A stretch of 40,742 bases of DNA, from contig CADACW010000028.1 of NCBI GenBank assembly GCA_902786565.1, positions 1-40,742 of the forward strand, in the 5' to 3' direction. The stretch is from an uncultured Prevotellaceae bacterium (GTDB lineage Bacteria > Bacteroidota > Bacteroidia > Bacteroidales > Bacteroidaceae). The notes beneath the pieces were generated by a model, which did no database searches, was not told the origin of the DNA, and saw only the letters and a list, made by a program, of their open reading frames with translations. Below are positions 1 through 8,084 of this stretch, one piece after another. The position numbers and the translations under genes are program-made. Position 1 is the stretch's first letter, and each line of letters starts with the position of its first letter.

Positions 1-127
1 TACAGAGTCTGCAAGATATATGGATGACTGGTTTTACCCTTGCTTATGCAGTCATGCGGGTCTGTGGAGGTCAGCCACGGAAAAATCCGGGTGCGCCCAT
101 TTGGCTCATAATTATTTCAGTAAAAAA

Positions 128-215
128 GTTAAATCAATGACATTGAATGTATGTTCAATGGCAATGAATGTATATTCAATGTCATTGATTTAACGTTCAA
201 TGTCATTGATTTAAC
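128..215. repeat. Array of three 21-bp units plus an inverted copy
   Basis: Units beginning TTCAATG start at 154, 175 and 196, a period of exactly 21 bp. The second and third share an identical 20-mer (175-194 and 196-215). The reverse complement of that 20-mer lies at 128-147, so the whole array can fold on itself. It lies upstream of the FISUMP gene. The architecture (three units, 21-22 bp period, internal dyads) recurs at 7941, 28064 and 38711 with unrelated sequence. Confidence 0.85.
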
Positions 216-402
216 CTTCCCTCCGCCCTCACCACACGCAAAAACCGTCCAAACCACCCGTTTCCCCGCACCTTTCACCCTTTCCCCATGGGGCATTTTA
301 TTTAATTTTTACCGAATTGCAGCAAAATTGCACTATCATAGTGCATTTTTCTCAATATTCTGCACTACTTTAGCGCAATTTTTCGTACCTTTGCAGCATC
401 CA

Positions 403-465
403 ATCAGGGAGCGCGGGCGTCCTCGCCCGCCACAGCTGCGGGCGAGGACGCCCGCGCTCCCTGAT
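403..465. repeat. REP-like palindrome, 28-bp arms
   Basis: A perfect inverted repeat: arms 403-430 and 438-465, loop of 7 bases (431-437). The arms are very GC-rich (GCGGGCGTCCTCGCCCGC core, itself partly palindromic) in an otherwise AT-rich stretch. This looks like a repetitive extragenic palindrome, although only one copy lies in this window. It sits just 3' of a TACCTTTG box and would put a strong hairpin at the 5' end of any transcript from there. Confidence 0.8.
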
Positions 466-550
466 GCAAAGTGGTGAAATAACCGTTAGTTATATAGAAG
501 CACAAACGGTAATAGCAGAGCGTATGACCGATACGCTTAAAAAATCATAA
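464..550 (+). CDS. Possible 28-residue small ORF
   Basis: ATG at 464 overlaps the last bases of the palindrome, and the frame runs 28 codons to TAA at 548-550. The product is mixed polar with no hydrophobic segment and I do not recognise it. It could be the remnant of a longer gene cut by the palindrome, or chance. Support is limited to an intact frame and a -7-like box at 386-393. Confidence 0.15.
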   Translation: MQSGEITVSYIEAQTVIAERMTDTLKKS

Positions 551-599
551 AAGAGGGACGGAAAACTCTTGCTCAACTCCTTTCTCGTCAAAAAAGAAT

Positions 600-607
600 T
601 AACTTTG
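600..607 (+). promoter_or_regulatory. Candidate -7 box (TAACTTTG) for the FISUMP gene
   Basis: TAACTTTG matches the Bacteroidota TAnnTTTG -7 element 72 bp before the ATG at 680. No clear TTTG lies about 20 bp upstream, so the -33 part is weak. The leader would be about 65 nt. Confidence 0.4.
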
Positions 608-679
608 TCGCAAATTTGTAAAGAAAAGAAGATAAGATAAGAGAGTGAATAAACATTACATCACTTTAAAGACATTTTT

Positions 680-1654
680 ATGAAAAAGTTATTCCTTACG
701 CTGGTCATTCTTCTGACCACTTACGGGCTAAAGGCCCAGACTTTAGTGTTCCACTTATCCGACGGTACGACATGTGACGTGCCCATCACTTCAACATTTA
801 CCCTGACACCTAGTGGAGAGAATCTTATTATCGCCAGTGATGGAGCAGTAACGATACTCCAGAAAGACAAAGTGCTGGTCGTAACCAGTGTAGTTGACCC
901 AAACGGCATGAAGGGTGATGTAAACAGCGACAAGCGCGTTGACATTGGCGACATTCATACCCTTATTAACATCATTGCTGGCAAGGACACAGACAACGGA
1001 GACAATTCTGGCGAAGGTGGTACTGACGTTGAAGATAATGCGCCCGATGGCGCAGAGGCCATTGACATGGGCTTTCCCAGCGGAACGAAGTGGGCCAATA
1101 TGAACGTTGGGGCTACGTCAGAAGTTGAATACGGACACTATTTTGCCTGGGGGGAGACCAAAGGTTATACCGACGCTTTTTCGAGTGAACGGAATTTTGA
1201 CTGGTCATACTACAAATGGTGTAATGGCTCGTCCGTAAAATTTTTAAAATATTGCACTGATGCCAATTTTGGTAACCTGGACAACAAGACGGAATTAGAC
1301 CCCGAGGATGATGCTGCACATGTGAACTGGGGAGGTCTCTGGCGTATGCCAACCAAAGAGCAGGTACAGGAACTGATAAGCTATGCGACCAGAGAAAGCA
1401 CCTGGCGTGGCGGTGTCAAAGGCTTCCTGTTCACCAGCAAGACAAACGGAAATTCCATATTTCTTCCTACCGCTGGTGTATGTAATGGAAAGAAGGTCTA
1501 CCAACAAGGGTATGAGGCTCACTACTGGTCATCTTCGCTCCAATCGGATAACTCGTATTCTGGAATTCAGTTGCGTTTCGATGCAGATGGCATCTGGTGT
1601 GATGGTAGCCTAAGAAGTCAGGGAGTGTCGGTTCGCGCTGTCCAAAGAAAATAA
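680..1654 (+). CDS. Secreted FISUMP-domain protein with internal dockerin-like module
   Basis: 324 residues. A signal peptide occupies about residues 1-20 (charged start, hydrophobic core, ending at KAQ). Residues 79-101 form one dockerin-type calcium-binding half (GDVNSDKRVDIGDIHTL). After a G/D/N-rich linker (about 102-125), residues 126-324 match the Fibrobacter succinogenes major paralogous (FISUMP) domain: GLWRMPT near the middle, HYWSSS later and GVSVRAV at the end. FISUMP proteins are common secreted proteins of Bacteroidota; their role is not established. The single dockerin half lies in the middle of the chain rather than at the C-terminus. ATG 680 is supported by the signal peptide directly after it. 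The gene stands alone, with tRNA-Arg convergent downstream. Confidence 0.85.
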   Translation: MKKLFLTLVILLTTYGLKAQTLVFHLSDGTTCDVPITSTFTLTPSGENLIIASDGAVTILQKDKVLVVTSVVDPNGMKGDVNSDKRVDIGDIHTLINIIAGKDTDNGDNSGEGGTDVEDNAPDGAEAIDMGFPSGTKWANMNVGATSEVEYGHYFAWGETKGYTDAFSSERNFDWSYYKWCNGSSVKFLKYCTDANFGNLDNKTELDPEDDAAHVNWGGLWRMPTKEQVQELISYATRESTWRGGVKGFLFTSKTNGNSIFLPTAGVCNGKKVYQQGYEAHYWSSSLQSDNSYSGIQLRFDADGIWCDGSLRSQGVSVRAVQRK

Positions 1655-1660
1655 TGCACG

Positions 1661-1678
1661 CACCCTCGGTACAGGGTG
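1661..1678. terminator. Hairpin between FISUMP gene and tRNA-Arg
   Basis: CACCCT-cggtac-AGGGTG forms a 6-bp stem with a 6-base loop, 7 bases after the FISUMP stop and 31 bases beyond the 3' end of the leftward tRNA. It could serve both convergent transcripts. There is no strong T run on the + side and only a weak one on the - side. Confidence 0.4.
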
Positions 1679-1708
1679 TCCATTCTCCTCCTACTCGATT
1701 GCTTTTAG

Positions 1709-1780
1709 TACCCCGACCGGGAATCGAACCCGGAACTAAGCTTTAGGAGAGCCTTGTTATATCCATTTAACTATCAGGGC
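1709..1780 (-). tRNA. tRNA-Arg (anticodon CCT)
   Basis: Read on the minus strand this folds as a complete 72-nt cloverleaf: acceptor GCCCTGA/TCGGGGT with discriminator A, D stem GTTA/TAAC, anticodon stem AGGCT/AGCTT with loop CTCCTAA (anticodon CCT, decoding AGG), a 4-base variable loop, and T arm CCGGG-TTCGATT-CCCGG. The 3' CCA is not encoded (the genomic bases are CTA). Stem G-T pairs are few and normal. Confidence 0.95.
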
Positions 1781-1847
1781 AGAAGCGGGGATGGGGGCCG
1801 GAAGCATGTTGCGGCTTTCCTGAATACCGGCTTCAACAAAGCGGGTG

Positions 1848-1877
1848 CAAAGGTACGATAAAAAATGGAGAAACAAA
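1848..1877 (-). promoter_or_regulatory. Promoter of tRNA-Arg
   Basis: On the minus strand, TTTG (1874-1877), an 18-bp spacer and TACCTTTG (1848-1855) match the Bacteroidota -33/-7 promoter. Transcription would start near 1842, about 60 nt before the tRNA. Confidence 0.65.
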
Positions 1878-1930
1878 GAAAATTAACGTTAAACAAATGA
1901 AAACACCGCTATTATTCGGTATTTTTGATG

Positions 1931-1938
1931 TAATTTTG
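1931..1938 (+). promoter_or_regulatory. -7 box (TAATTTTG) directly before lptD
   Basis: TAATTTTG fits TAnnTTTG and ends only 5 bases before the GTG at 1944, so the start site expected a few bases downstream would fall on or next to the start codon (a leaderless mRNA). No clear -33 element is visible. Confidence 0.45.
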
Positions 1939-1943
1939 CAGCC

Positions 1944-4900
1944 GTGAAACAGAAAACGGCCCTTGCTGTAATTGTTATTGCCCTGCTGCTGGTATGGGCA
2001 TGCACTCCATCGGCGCTTCTCCGAAGAGGTAAGGCGCCGGTGGCCGACGTTCCGGCCGACGATGTGCCGACGGGCGTTCTGCCGAAGGAGACGAAGGCTC
2101 TGGCCGATGCTGCCGTGCCGGGCCTTCAGGCCGCTGCCGACTCGCTGCTGCCCGCCCTGGCCGATACGCTGCAGAAGCTGGCCGCCGACACCGCCGTGCA
2201 GGCTCTGGCCCAACAGATGGCACCCGTGGCCGACAGCATTGCCGCCGCGGCAAAGGCTGCCGGTGCGACGCTTCCTGATTCGGCAGTGGAGAAGGCTGCC
2301 GCCGCGGCCGAGACGGTGGCCCGCCGGACCACAGCCACGCTGCCACAGAAGCCCGACTCGCTGGTGCTCGACTCGCTGGCACAGGCCATTGCCGATTATA
2401 ATAAAGTGGTGGACGACTCGCTCCGCCGCGACAGCCTGAACCGCCAGAAGAAGAACGGCATCGACTCGCCCGTGGAGTTCTCGGCCAACGACTCGCTCAT
2501 CTACGAGGCCGGAACGGGCATGGCCCACCTCTTCGGCGACTCGCACGTGGCCTATCAGAACATGGACCTGAAGAGCGAGCGCATCTATATGTGCCTCGAC
2601 TCGTCGCTGGTGCACGCCACGGGCATCACCGACACCGTGACGGGCGAGAAGGTTGGCACGCCTGTGTTCAAGATGGGCAGCGACACCTACGAGAGCGACA
2701 CGATGGCCTTCAACTTCAAGACCAAGAAGGGACTTATCCAGCAGGTCTACACGCAGCAGGACGACGGCTACCTGACCTCGGAGATATCGAAGCGAGGCGC
2801 CAATGGCGAACTGTTTCTGAAGCACGGCAAGTACACCACCTGCGACGAGCCGCACCCCGACTTCTATATAGCCATGTCGAGGGCAAAGGTGCGTCCGGGC
2901 AAGGATGTGGTTTTCGGCCCGGCCTATCTGGTGGTGTGCGACGTGCCGCTGCCGCTGGCCGTGCCCTATGGCTTCTTCCCCTTCTCGAAGACCTACAGCA
3001 GCGGCTTTATCATGCCCACATACGGCGACGAGACCGACCGCGGCTTCTATCTGCGCGACGGCGGCTACTATTTTGCCATCTCCGACAAGATGGACCTCAA
3101 GCTCCTGGCCGAAATCTACACCAAGGGCTCGTGGGGCGCCAGCCTGGCCAGCAACTACAGGAAGCGCTACCGGTTCAGCGGTTCGGTCTATGCCAGCTAC
3201 CAGAACTCGGTGACGGGCGAGAAGAATATGCCCGACTACTCGAAGCAGACCAGCTTCAAGGTGCAGTGGACTCACCAGCAGGACGCCAAGGCCAACCCCT
3301 TCTCCACGCTCTCCGCACGGGTCAACTTTGCCACCACCAGCTATGAGAAAAACAACCTCACGTCGATGTACAACCCGCAGACCATGACGCAGTCCACGCG
3401 AACATCGTCGGTGAGCTACAGCACCCGCTTCTCCAGCATCGGCATGAACCTGAGCACCACGATGAACCTGAACCAGAACATGCGCGACTCCTCCATATCG
3501 CTCACGCTGCCCGACCTGAACATCACCATCTCGCGCTTCTACCCCTTCAAGCGCCAGAAAATGGTGGGCAAGGAACGCTGGTACGAGAAGATTTCAATGT
3601 CGTACACCGGCCACTTCAGCAACTCCATCAATACCAAGGAGGACAAGTTGCTGCACTCCAGCCTGATCCGCGACTGGCGCAACGGTATGCAGCACAGCAT
3701 CCCCATCAGCGGCAACTTCACCATCCTGGGCTATATCAATGTGAACCCCTCCATCAACATCACCGACCGTACCTATACCAACCGCGTGATGAAAAGCTGG
3801 GATGCGGCGCGGATGACCGAGGTCAACGACACGGTGAACGGCTTCTACAACGTGTACAACTGGAATCTCTCACTCTCGGCCTCGACCAAGCTCTACGGCT
3901 TCTATATCCCCTCGCGCAAGCTCTTCGGCGACAAGATTGACCGCATACGCCACGTCCTCACCCCGCAGGTGTCGTTCAGCTATGCACCCGACTTCAGCGC
4001 CTCGCACTACGGCTACTATAAAACCTACCAGAAGACTGATGCCGACGGCAACGTGACGCTGGTGGAGTATTCGCCCTATTCGGGGGCGCTCTATGGCGTG
4101 CCCGGCAAGGGCAAGACGGGCAGCATCAGCCTGGACCTGTCGAACAACATCGAGATGAAAATCAGGAGCGACAAGGACTCTACGGGATTCAAGAAAATCA
4201 GCATCATCGACGAGCTGGGCGGCTCTATGTCGTACAACATGGCCACCAAGGTGCGACCCTGGAGCAACCTGAACACCCGCCTCAGGCTGAAGCTGACCAA
4301 GAGCTACACCTTCAACCTGAACGCCGTCTTTGCCAGCTATGTCTACGAGGCCGACTCCGTGGGGGCCACGCCGCGACTCAGCGAGCACACCACCTACTGG
4401 GAGAAGGGAAAGATAGGCCGGTTCCAGGGCATGTCGCAAAACTTCTCTTACACCATCTCAAACGAGAAGTTTGCCAAGATCATCAGATGGTTGAAGGGCG
4501 AGCGCGACGACAAGGAAAAGGACAAAGACCAGCAGCCTGGACTGGAGGATGAAGACGACTTGGGCGTGGAGGCCAACGTGGACAAGGACCTGGAGAAGGG
4601 CAAGCACGGGGCCAAGAAGCGCAATGCCGGAAAGGCCGACACCGACGAGGACGGATATATGGAGTACTCGTTGCCGTGGTCGCTCAGTTTCGGATATGGA
4701 ATCTCCATGAGCGAGAACACCGATGTGAAGAAGTTCAACTACAACACCATGCGCTACCCCTACAAGTTCACACAGAACCTGAACGTGAGCGGCAACATCC
4801 GGCTCTCCGACGGATGGAACATCACCTTCTCGTCGGGCTATGACTTTGAGAACAAGAAGATTTCAATGACCACCGCCTCGCTCAGCCGCGACCTGCACTG

Positions 4901-5042
4901 CTTCAACATGTCGTGCTCGGTGGTGCTTGCGCCCTATACCAGCTATAACTTCTCTTTCCGCTGCAACGCCTCGACGCTGACCGACGCGCTGAAGTACGAC
5001 AAGCGCTCGGGTGCCTACTCCAACGCCGTGCGATGGTATTAG
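1944..5042 (+). CDS. lptD: LPS-assembly outer-membrane protein LptD (OstA-like)
   Basis: 1032 residues. It resembles the Bacteroidota LptD/OstA family, which inserts lipopolysaccharide into the outer leaflet of the outer membrane. The GTG start is chosen because a hydrophobic export signal follows at once; it ends VWAC at residue 20, which could be a lipobox, although W at -2 is unusual. Residues about 30-135 are an Ala/Asp-rich low-complexity spacer. About 170-350 is the OstA-like periplasmic beta region, followed by a long barrel-type region rich in alternating aromatic and polar residues. A highly charged insertion lies near residues 855-900. The last four bases overlap the 3' end of the convergent TPR gene. 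kdsB, also in this window, acts in the same LPS pathway. Confidence 0.85.
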   Translation: MKQKTALAVIVIALLLVWACTPSALLRRGKAPVADVPADDVPTGVLPKETKALADAAVPGLQAAADSLLPALADTLQKLAADTAVQALAQQMAPVADSIAAAAKAAGATLPDSAVEKAAAAAETVARRTTATLPQKPDSLVLDSLAQAIADYNKVVDDSLRRDSLNRQKKNGIDSPVEFSANDSLIYEAGTGMAHLFGDSHVAYQNMDLKSERIYMCLDSSLVHATGITDTVTGEKVGTPVFKMGSDTYESDTMAFNFKTKKGLIQQVYTQQDDGYLTSEISKRGANGELFLKHGKYTTCDEPHPDFYIAMSRAKVRPGKDVVFGPAYLVVCDVPLPLAVPYGFFPFSKTYSSGFIMPTYGDETDRGFYLRDGGYYFAISDKMDLKLLAEIYTKGSWGASLASNYRKRYRFSGSVYASYQNSVTGEKNMPDYSKQTSFKVQWTHQQDAKANPFSTLSARVNFATTSYEKNNLTSMYNPQTMTQSTRTSSVSYSTRFSSIGMNLSTTMNLNQNMRDSSISLTLPDLNITISRFYPFKRQKMVGKERWYEKISMSYTGHFSNSINTKEDKLLHSSLIRDWRNGMQHSIPISGNFTILGYINVNPSINITDRTYTNRVMKSWDAARMTEVNDTVNGFYNVYNWNLSLSASTKLYGFYIPSRKLFGDKIDRIRHVLTPQVSFSYAPDFSASHYGYYKTYQKTDADGNVTLVEYSPYSGALYGVPGKGKTGSISLDLSNNIEMKIRSDKDSTGFKKISIIDELGGSMSYNMATKVRPWSNLNTRLRLKLTKSYTFNLNAVFASYVYEADSVGATPRLSEHTTYWEKGKIGRFQGMSQNFSYTISNEKFAKIIRWLKGERDDKEKDKDQQPGLEDEDDLGVEANVDKDLEKGKHGAKKRNAGKADTDEDGYMEYSLPWSLSFGYGISMSENTDVKKFNYNTMRYPYKFTQNLNVSGNIRLSDGWNITFSSGYDFENKKISMTTASLSRDLHCFNMSCSVVLAPYTSYNFSFRCNASTLTDALKYDKRSGAYSNAVRWY

Positions 5043-7108
5043 CCCTTCGGCGTGGAGGCTTTCTGCTTTTGTTTTTTGATGATGCTGTAGGCAGTATAGA
5101 TGCCCAGTTCGCCGGCCTTGCTCAGGTCGGCAATGCCCTCGTCTGCGCGGTTGGCGTAGATCAGGCAGAGACCGCGGTTATAGTAGGCCTCGGCCAGCGA
5201 GGGCTCCAGCCTGAGGGCGGCGGCAAAGTCGTCGATGGCCTGGCTGTAGTTGCGCCGCTGGGCGTAGAGCGTGCCCCGGTTGTACAGGATGTAGGCGTTG
5301 TGCTGGCTTAGGGCCAGGGCGTGGTTCAGGTCGCCCAGCACATTGGCCGTGCGCAGGTCTACGCTGGGGGTGGTGGCGTCGCCCTCTGCCTTGTGGCCGT
5401 CCTGGGCCAGGAATTGGTTGATGCGCCACTGGCAGACGGCCCTCTGCCACAGGGCGGGCACCGAGGCCGAGTCTATTTGCAGATAGGTGGTCAGGTCGTC
5501 GATGGCCCCTTCGTTGTTTTGCATCACGGCATAGGCCACGGCCCGCAGGAAGAGCATGTCGGTGGCCGCCTGTGTGTGGTGCGACTGGCCGATGGCCGTG
5601 GTCAGCGAGTCGATGTACTGGAAGTAGTTGGCAGTCCGCCTGCTGTCCAGGGTGGGCGAGGCGCTGACGATGTAGAGCCGGCGCGAGTGCAGACGCTCGT
5701 TCAGCTCGGCCACGCTCTTCTCGAAGGCGATGCCCGTGTGCAGCTCGTCCTGTTGCCGCTCAAACGAGAGGGCAAACATCGGCATGAAGTCCATCTCCAC
5801 CCTCTGGTTCTGCACCCGTCCGCGGTAGGCGTTCTGGTATTCGCGCTCGGGCTCCTGCTCGTCTTCCACCACCAGCTGGTTGTACTTGTCGGGGTCCAAG
5901 TCGCTGCGCTTGCGCATCTGCGTGGGGTCCAGCCTGGGCTGGGTGCCGTAGAGGTGCTTGTAGAGCCGGGCTTTGTAGACGGCAAACTCGTCGGCCTCGG
6001 CCTTCTTCGTCATGCCCAGCCGTCGGTAGCAGGCGGCGCGGGCCTCCAAGCCCGTCCAGAAGTTCGGAAATTCGTCAATCACCTTCGTATAGTCGTCGAT
6101 GGCGTTGCGCAGGTCGCCCGTCTTGTCCAGCAGCATGGCGCGGTTGAAGCGGGCCAGCACATTGCCCGGCTCCAGTCGCAGCACAAAGTCGAAGTCGGTG
6201 ATGGCCCGGTTGTCGTCGCCCACCTGTGCGCGCAGCAGTCCGCGGTTGTAGTGGCCCAGGAAATTGTTCGGCTCCAGGTCCAGCGCCATGTCGTAGTCGG
6301 CCATTGCCCCGCGCAGGTTGTTGCGGTTGAATCGGGCCAGGGCGCGGTTGATGTGATAGCCGGCCTGCTTGGGCTGCAGGTGGATGGCGTGGTCCAGCTG
6401 GTCTTCGGCCTCTGTCCACTCCTCCCTTGACAGGCTGATGATGCTCCTGGCGGCCCACGTCTGGGCATCGTAGGGGTCAATGTCCAGGCTGCGCTGCAGG
6501 GCCTCGATGGCCTGCGTGGTGTCCTTCATCTGCATGTAGACGTCGGCCCTCATCGCATAGGGGCGTGCATACTGGCTCCAGCGGGCCTGCATCGTGTCCA
6601 GCTCGGCCAGCGCCGCCTCGTACTCCTTGTTCTGTATGTGGCAGAGCACGCGGTTGTGCCACAGTCCGCGGTTCTCCGGGTCGTAGCGCAGGGCGCGGTT
6701 GTAGTCGTCTATGGCGTCGCCGAATTTCTCCTGCTGTATGCGCGTCAGCCCCCGCAGTTCGTAGATGTTCACCACGTAGGGGTTGCGCTGCAGCGCCTCC
6801 GAGCAGTCGCGCTCCGCCCCGGCATAATCGTCCAGATAGTATTTGGCCACGGCGCGGAAGAACCAGGGCTCGTACAGGTAGGGCTTGGCCGAGATGGCCT
6901 GGTTGAAGTACTGCATCGACAGCACGTAGTCCTCATAGTAGAGGGCTGCGCGCCCGTTAGTCACCAGGCGGTCGGTGTTCAGCTGGGCCTGTGCAGGACT
7001 TGCGCCCATGTGCAACGCCACGGCCAGGGCCGCCACCAGCCTGCACCAAGCCTTGCGGCCCGGCGCCTTGACAGCGGCCTTCAGCCACGTCGCGTTCATC
7101 ATCCCCAT
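5039..7108 (-). CDS. Exported tetratricopeptide-repeat protein
   Basis: 689 residues. A signal peptide covers about residues 1-42 (basic start, hydrophobic stretch, ending PAQAQ). The rest is mostly tandem TPR units of 34 residues with the usual W/L-G-Y-A-F-A-P pattern (for example YEDYVLSMQYFNQAISAKP and SQAIDDFAAALRLEPS). A less repetitive segment of roughly 130 residues interrupts them around 385-520. TPR arrays are protein-binding scaffolds; a periplasmic or outer-membrane-associated assembly role is plausible, but no partner can be named. It starts 26 bases after the kinase-like gene's stop, so the two are probably co-transcribed. Its stop overlaps lptD's stop by 4 bases in a convergent arrangement. 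Confidence 0.8.
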   Translation of the reverse strand: MGMMNATWLKAAVKAPGRKAWCRLVAALAVALHMGASPAQAQLNTDRLVTNGRAALYYEDYVLSMQYFNQAISAKPYLYEPWFFRAVAKYYLDDYAGAERDCSEALQRNPYVVNIYELRGLTRIQQEKFGDAIDDYNRALRYDPENRGLWHNRVLCHIQNKEYEAALAELDTMQARWSQYARPYAMRADVYMQMKDTTQAIEALQRSLDIDPYDAQTWAARSIISLSREEWTEAEDQLDHAIHLQPKQAGYHINRALARFNRNNLRGAMADYDMALDLEPNNFLGHYNRGLLRAQVGDDNRAITDFDFVLRLEPGNVLARFNRAMLLDKTGDLRNAIDDYTKVIDEFPNFWTGLEARAACYRRLGMTKKAEADEFAVYKARLYKHLYGTQPRLDPTQMRKRSDLDPDKYNQLVVEDEQEPEREYQNAYRGRVQNQRVEMDFMPMFALSFERQQDELHTGIAFEKSVAELNERLHSRRLYIVSASPTLDSRRTANYFQYIDSLTTAIGQSHHTQAATDMLFLRAVAYAVMQNNEGAIDDLTTYLQIDSASVPALWQRAVCQWRINQFLAQDGHKAEGDATTPSVDLRTANVLGDLNHALALSQHNAYILYNRGTLYAQRRNYSQAIDDFAAALRLEPSLAEAYYNRGLCLIYANRADEGIADLSKAGELGIYTAYSIIKKQKQKASTPKG

Positions 7109-7134
7109 CGCTTCTGACCCGGAATATTGGCCCT

Positions 7135-7776
7135 TCAGCCAATGTACTTGAGTATCAGGTCGGCCAGCTCGTCCTCGCTCTTGCCGTCGGCCGATATGAC
7201 CAGGTCGTAGTTGCGCGTGTCGTAGCGCGACGTGCCCGTGTACTTCTTCACATAGTTCTCGCGCATCTTGTCCACCCTGCGTATCGCCTCTTCAGCCTCC
7301 TTGCGGCTCAGGCCCTGCTTGCGCACCACGCGCTCAATGCGGTGGGGCAGAGAGGCCTGGATGAGAATGCTCAGGCGGTTGGGGCAGTCTTTCGTGATGA
7401 AGAAGCCGGAACGGCCGGCAATGACGCACGACTCCTCCGCGACGATGCCTTTCAGAATCTCCTTCTCAGTCCTGAAAATATCGTCGGTGGTCAGCAAGTC
7501 GGGCTCATCGCCCATCGACATCTTGTAGAACTGCGAGCTCGAAGTCGTCTGCCCCAGCCGCACCACGCGCTTGAAGTCGGCCCACCAGCTGTGGTCGCGG
7601 CCCTTCAGGCGTTCAATCTCCTCAACTGAGAGATTATATTTCTCTGTAAGCGACTTGATGAGGGCCTTGTCATAGAAGGGAACCCCCAGTCTCTCTGCCA
7701 CTTTCTGGCCGACGGTGCGCCCGCCGCTGCCCAACTCACGATTGATTGTGATAACAAATTTTTCGTTCTTGTTCAT
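7135..7776 (-). CDS. Cytidylate kinase-like family protein
   Basis: 213 residues. The N-terminus has a nucleotide-binding loop of the cytidylate-kinase-like type (INRELGSGGRTVG, about residues 7-19), then PFYDKALI, an Arg-rich lid-like region (RIERVVRKQGLSRKEAEEAIRRVDKMR) and a YDLVISAD segment near the end, all typical of the Cytidylate_kin2 family. Members resemble CMP kinase but their substrates are mostly untested. The frame stays open upstream to 7863, but the promoter lies at 7801-7832, so ATG 7776 is the start. The TPR gene follows 26 bases downstream. Confidence 0.8.
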   Translation of the reverse strand: MNKNEKFVITINRELGSGGRTVGQKVAERLGVPFYDKALIKSLTEKYNLSVEEIERLKGRDHSWWADFKRVVRLGQTTSSSQFYKMSMGDEPDLLTTDDIFRTEKEILKGIVAEESCVIAGRSGFFITKDCPNRLSILIQASLPHRIERVVRKQGLSRKEAEEAIRRVDKMRENYVKKYTGTSRYDTRNYDLVISADGKSEDELADLILKYIG

Positions 7777-7800
7777 TTGCCTAAAGATTAAAAACCGTGC

Positions 7801-7832
7801 AAAAATAGTAAAATCCCCGCAAATGACCAAAT
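7801..7832 (-). promoter_or_regulatory. Promoter of the cytidylate-kinase-like/TPR operon
   Basis: Minus strand TTTG (7829-7832), 20-bp spacer, TATTTTTG (7801-7808). The start site would be near 7795, giving a leader of about 20 nt to ATG 7776. This rules out the longer upstream reading frame. Confidence 0.7.
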
Positions 7833-7940
7833 TTTTGGCGAACAGACCGCCGAATTTCCTCAAAATGTCCTCCTCCCCATCCTATTTTGCCCTTCCCCCC
7901 GTCCTAAACCCCACGCTGCCAGCACCTAAACTTAACGGCT

Positions 7941-8003
7941 CGACGTAATTTATATAAATTACGACGTAATACAGATAAATTACGACGTAATTTAAGTTTT
8001 ATC
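7941..8003. repeat. Array of three 21-bp dyad units
   Basis: CGACGTAAT starts units at 7941, 7962 and 7983, exactly 21 bp apart. Perfect palindromes lie inside and across units: TAATTTATATAAATTA in the first, and AAATTACG-A-CGTAATTT across each junction. The rest of the 7864-8084 gap is pyrimidine-rich and holds no gene. A TTGTGG...CCACAA hairpin (8057-8077) just after the helicase stop may act in termination. Confidence 0.85.
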
Positions 8004-8084
8004 CCCGGCCATTCCTCCTTTTTTCTCCGGCCTCCTGCTGTTTTTGTTCCGGTCCGTTGTGGTTTTGGGTGCCACAATGCTCTG

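Larger units (their letters stand above)
1..679. other. Gene-poor, repeat-rich leader region
   Basis: I see no confident gene here. Two + frames are open from the window edge (to about 140 and 192), so the 3' end of a gene or a decayed relative of the downstream FISUMP gene may lie at the edge, but neither translation is recognisable. The stretch holds a tandem/inverted repeat array (128-215), a -7-like TACCTTTG box (386-393) without a convincing -33 partner, a long perfect palindrome (403-465) and a 28-codon ORF (464-550). A 108-codon + frame across 151-477 is made of these repeats and is not credible as a protein. Confidence 0.6.

Noticed and set aside
151-477. 108-codon + frame
   Set aside because: It is made of repeats and half of the long palindrome; no domain or promoter supports it.
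1833-3275. 480-codon minus-strand frame over lptD and the lptD promoter
   Set aside because: Its translation is Arg/His/Gly/Val-rich shadow sequence and it overlaps the promoter and signal peptide of lptD.
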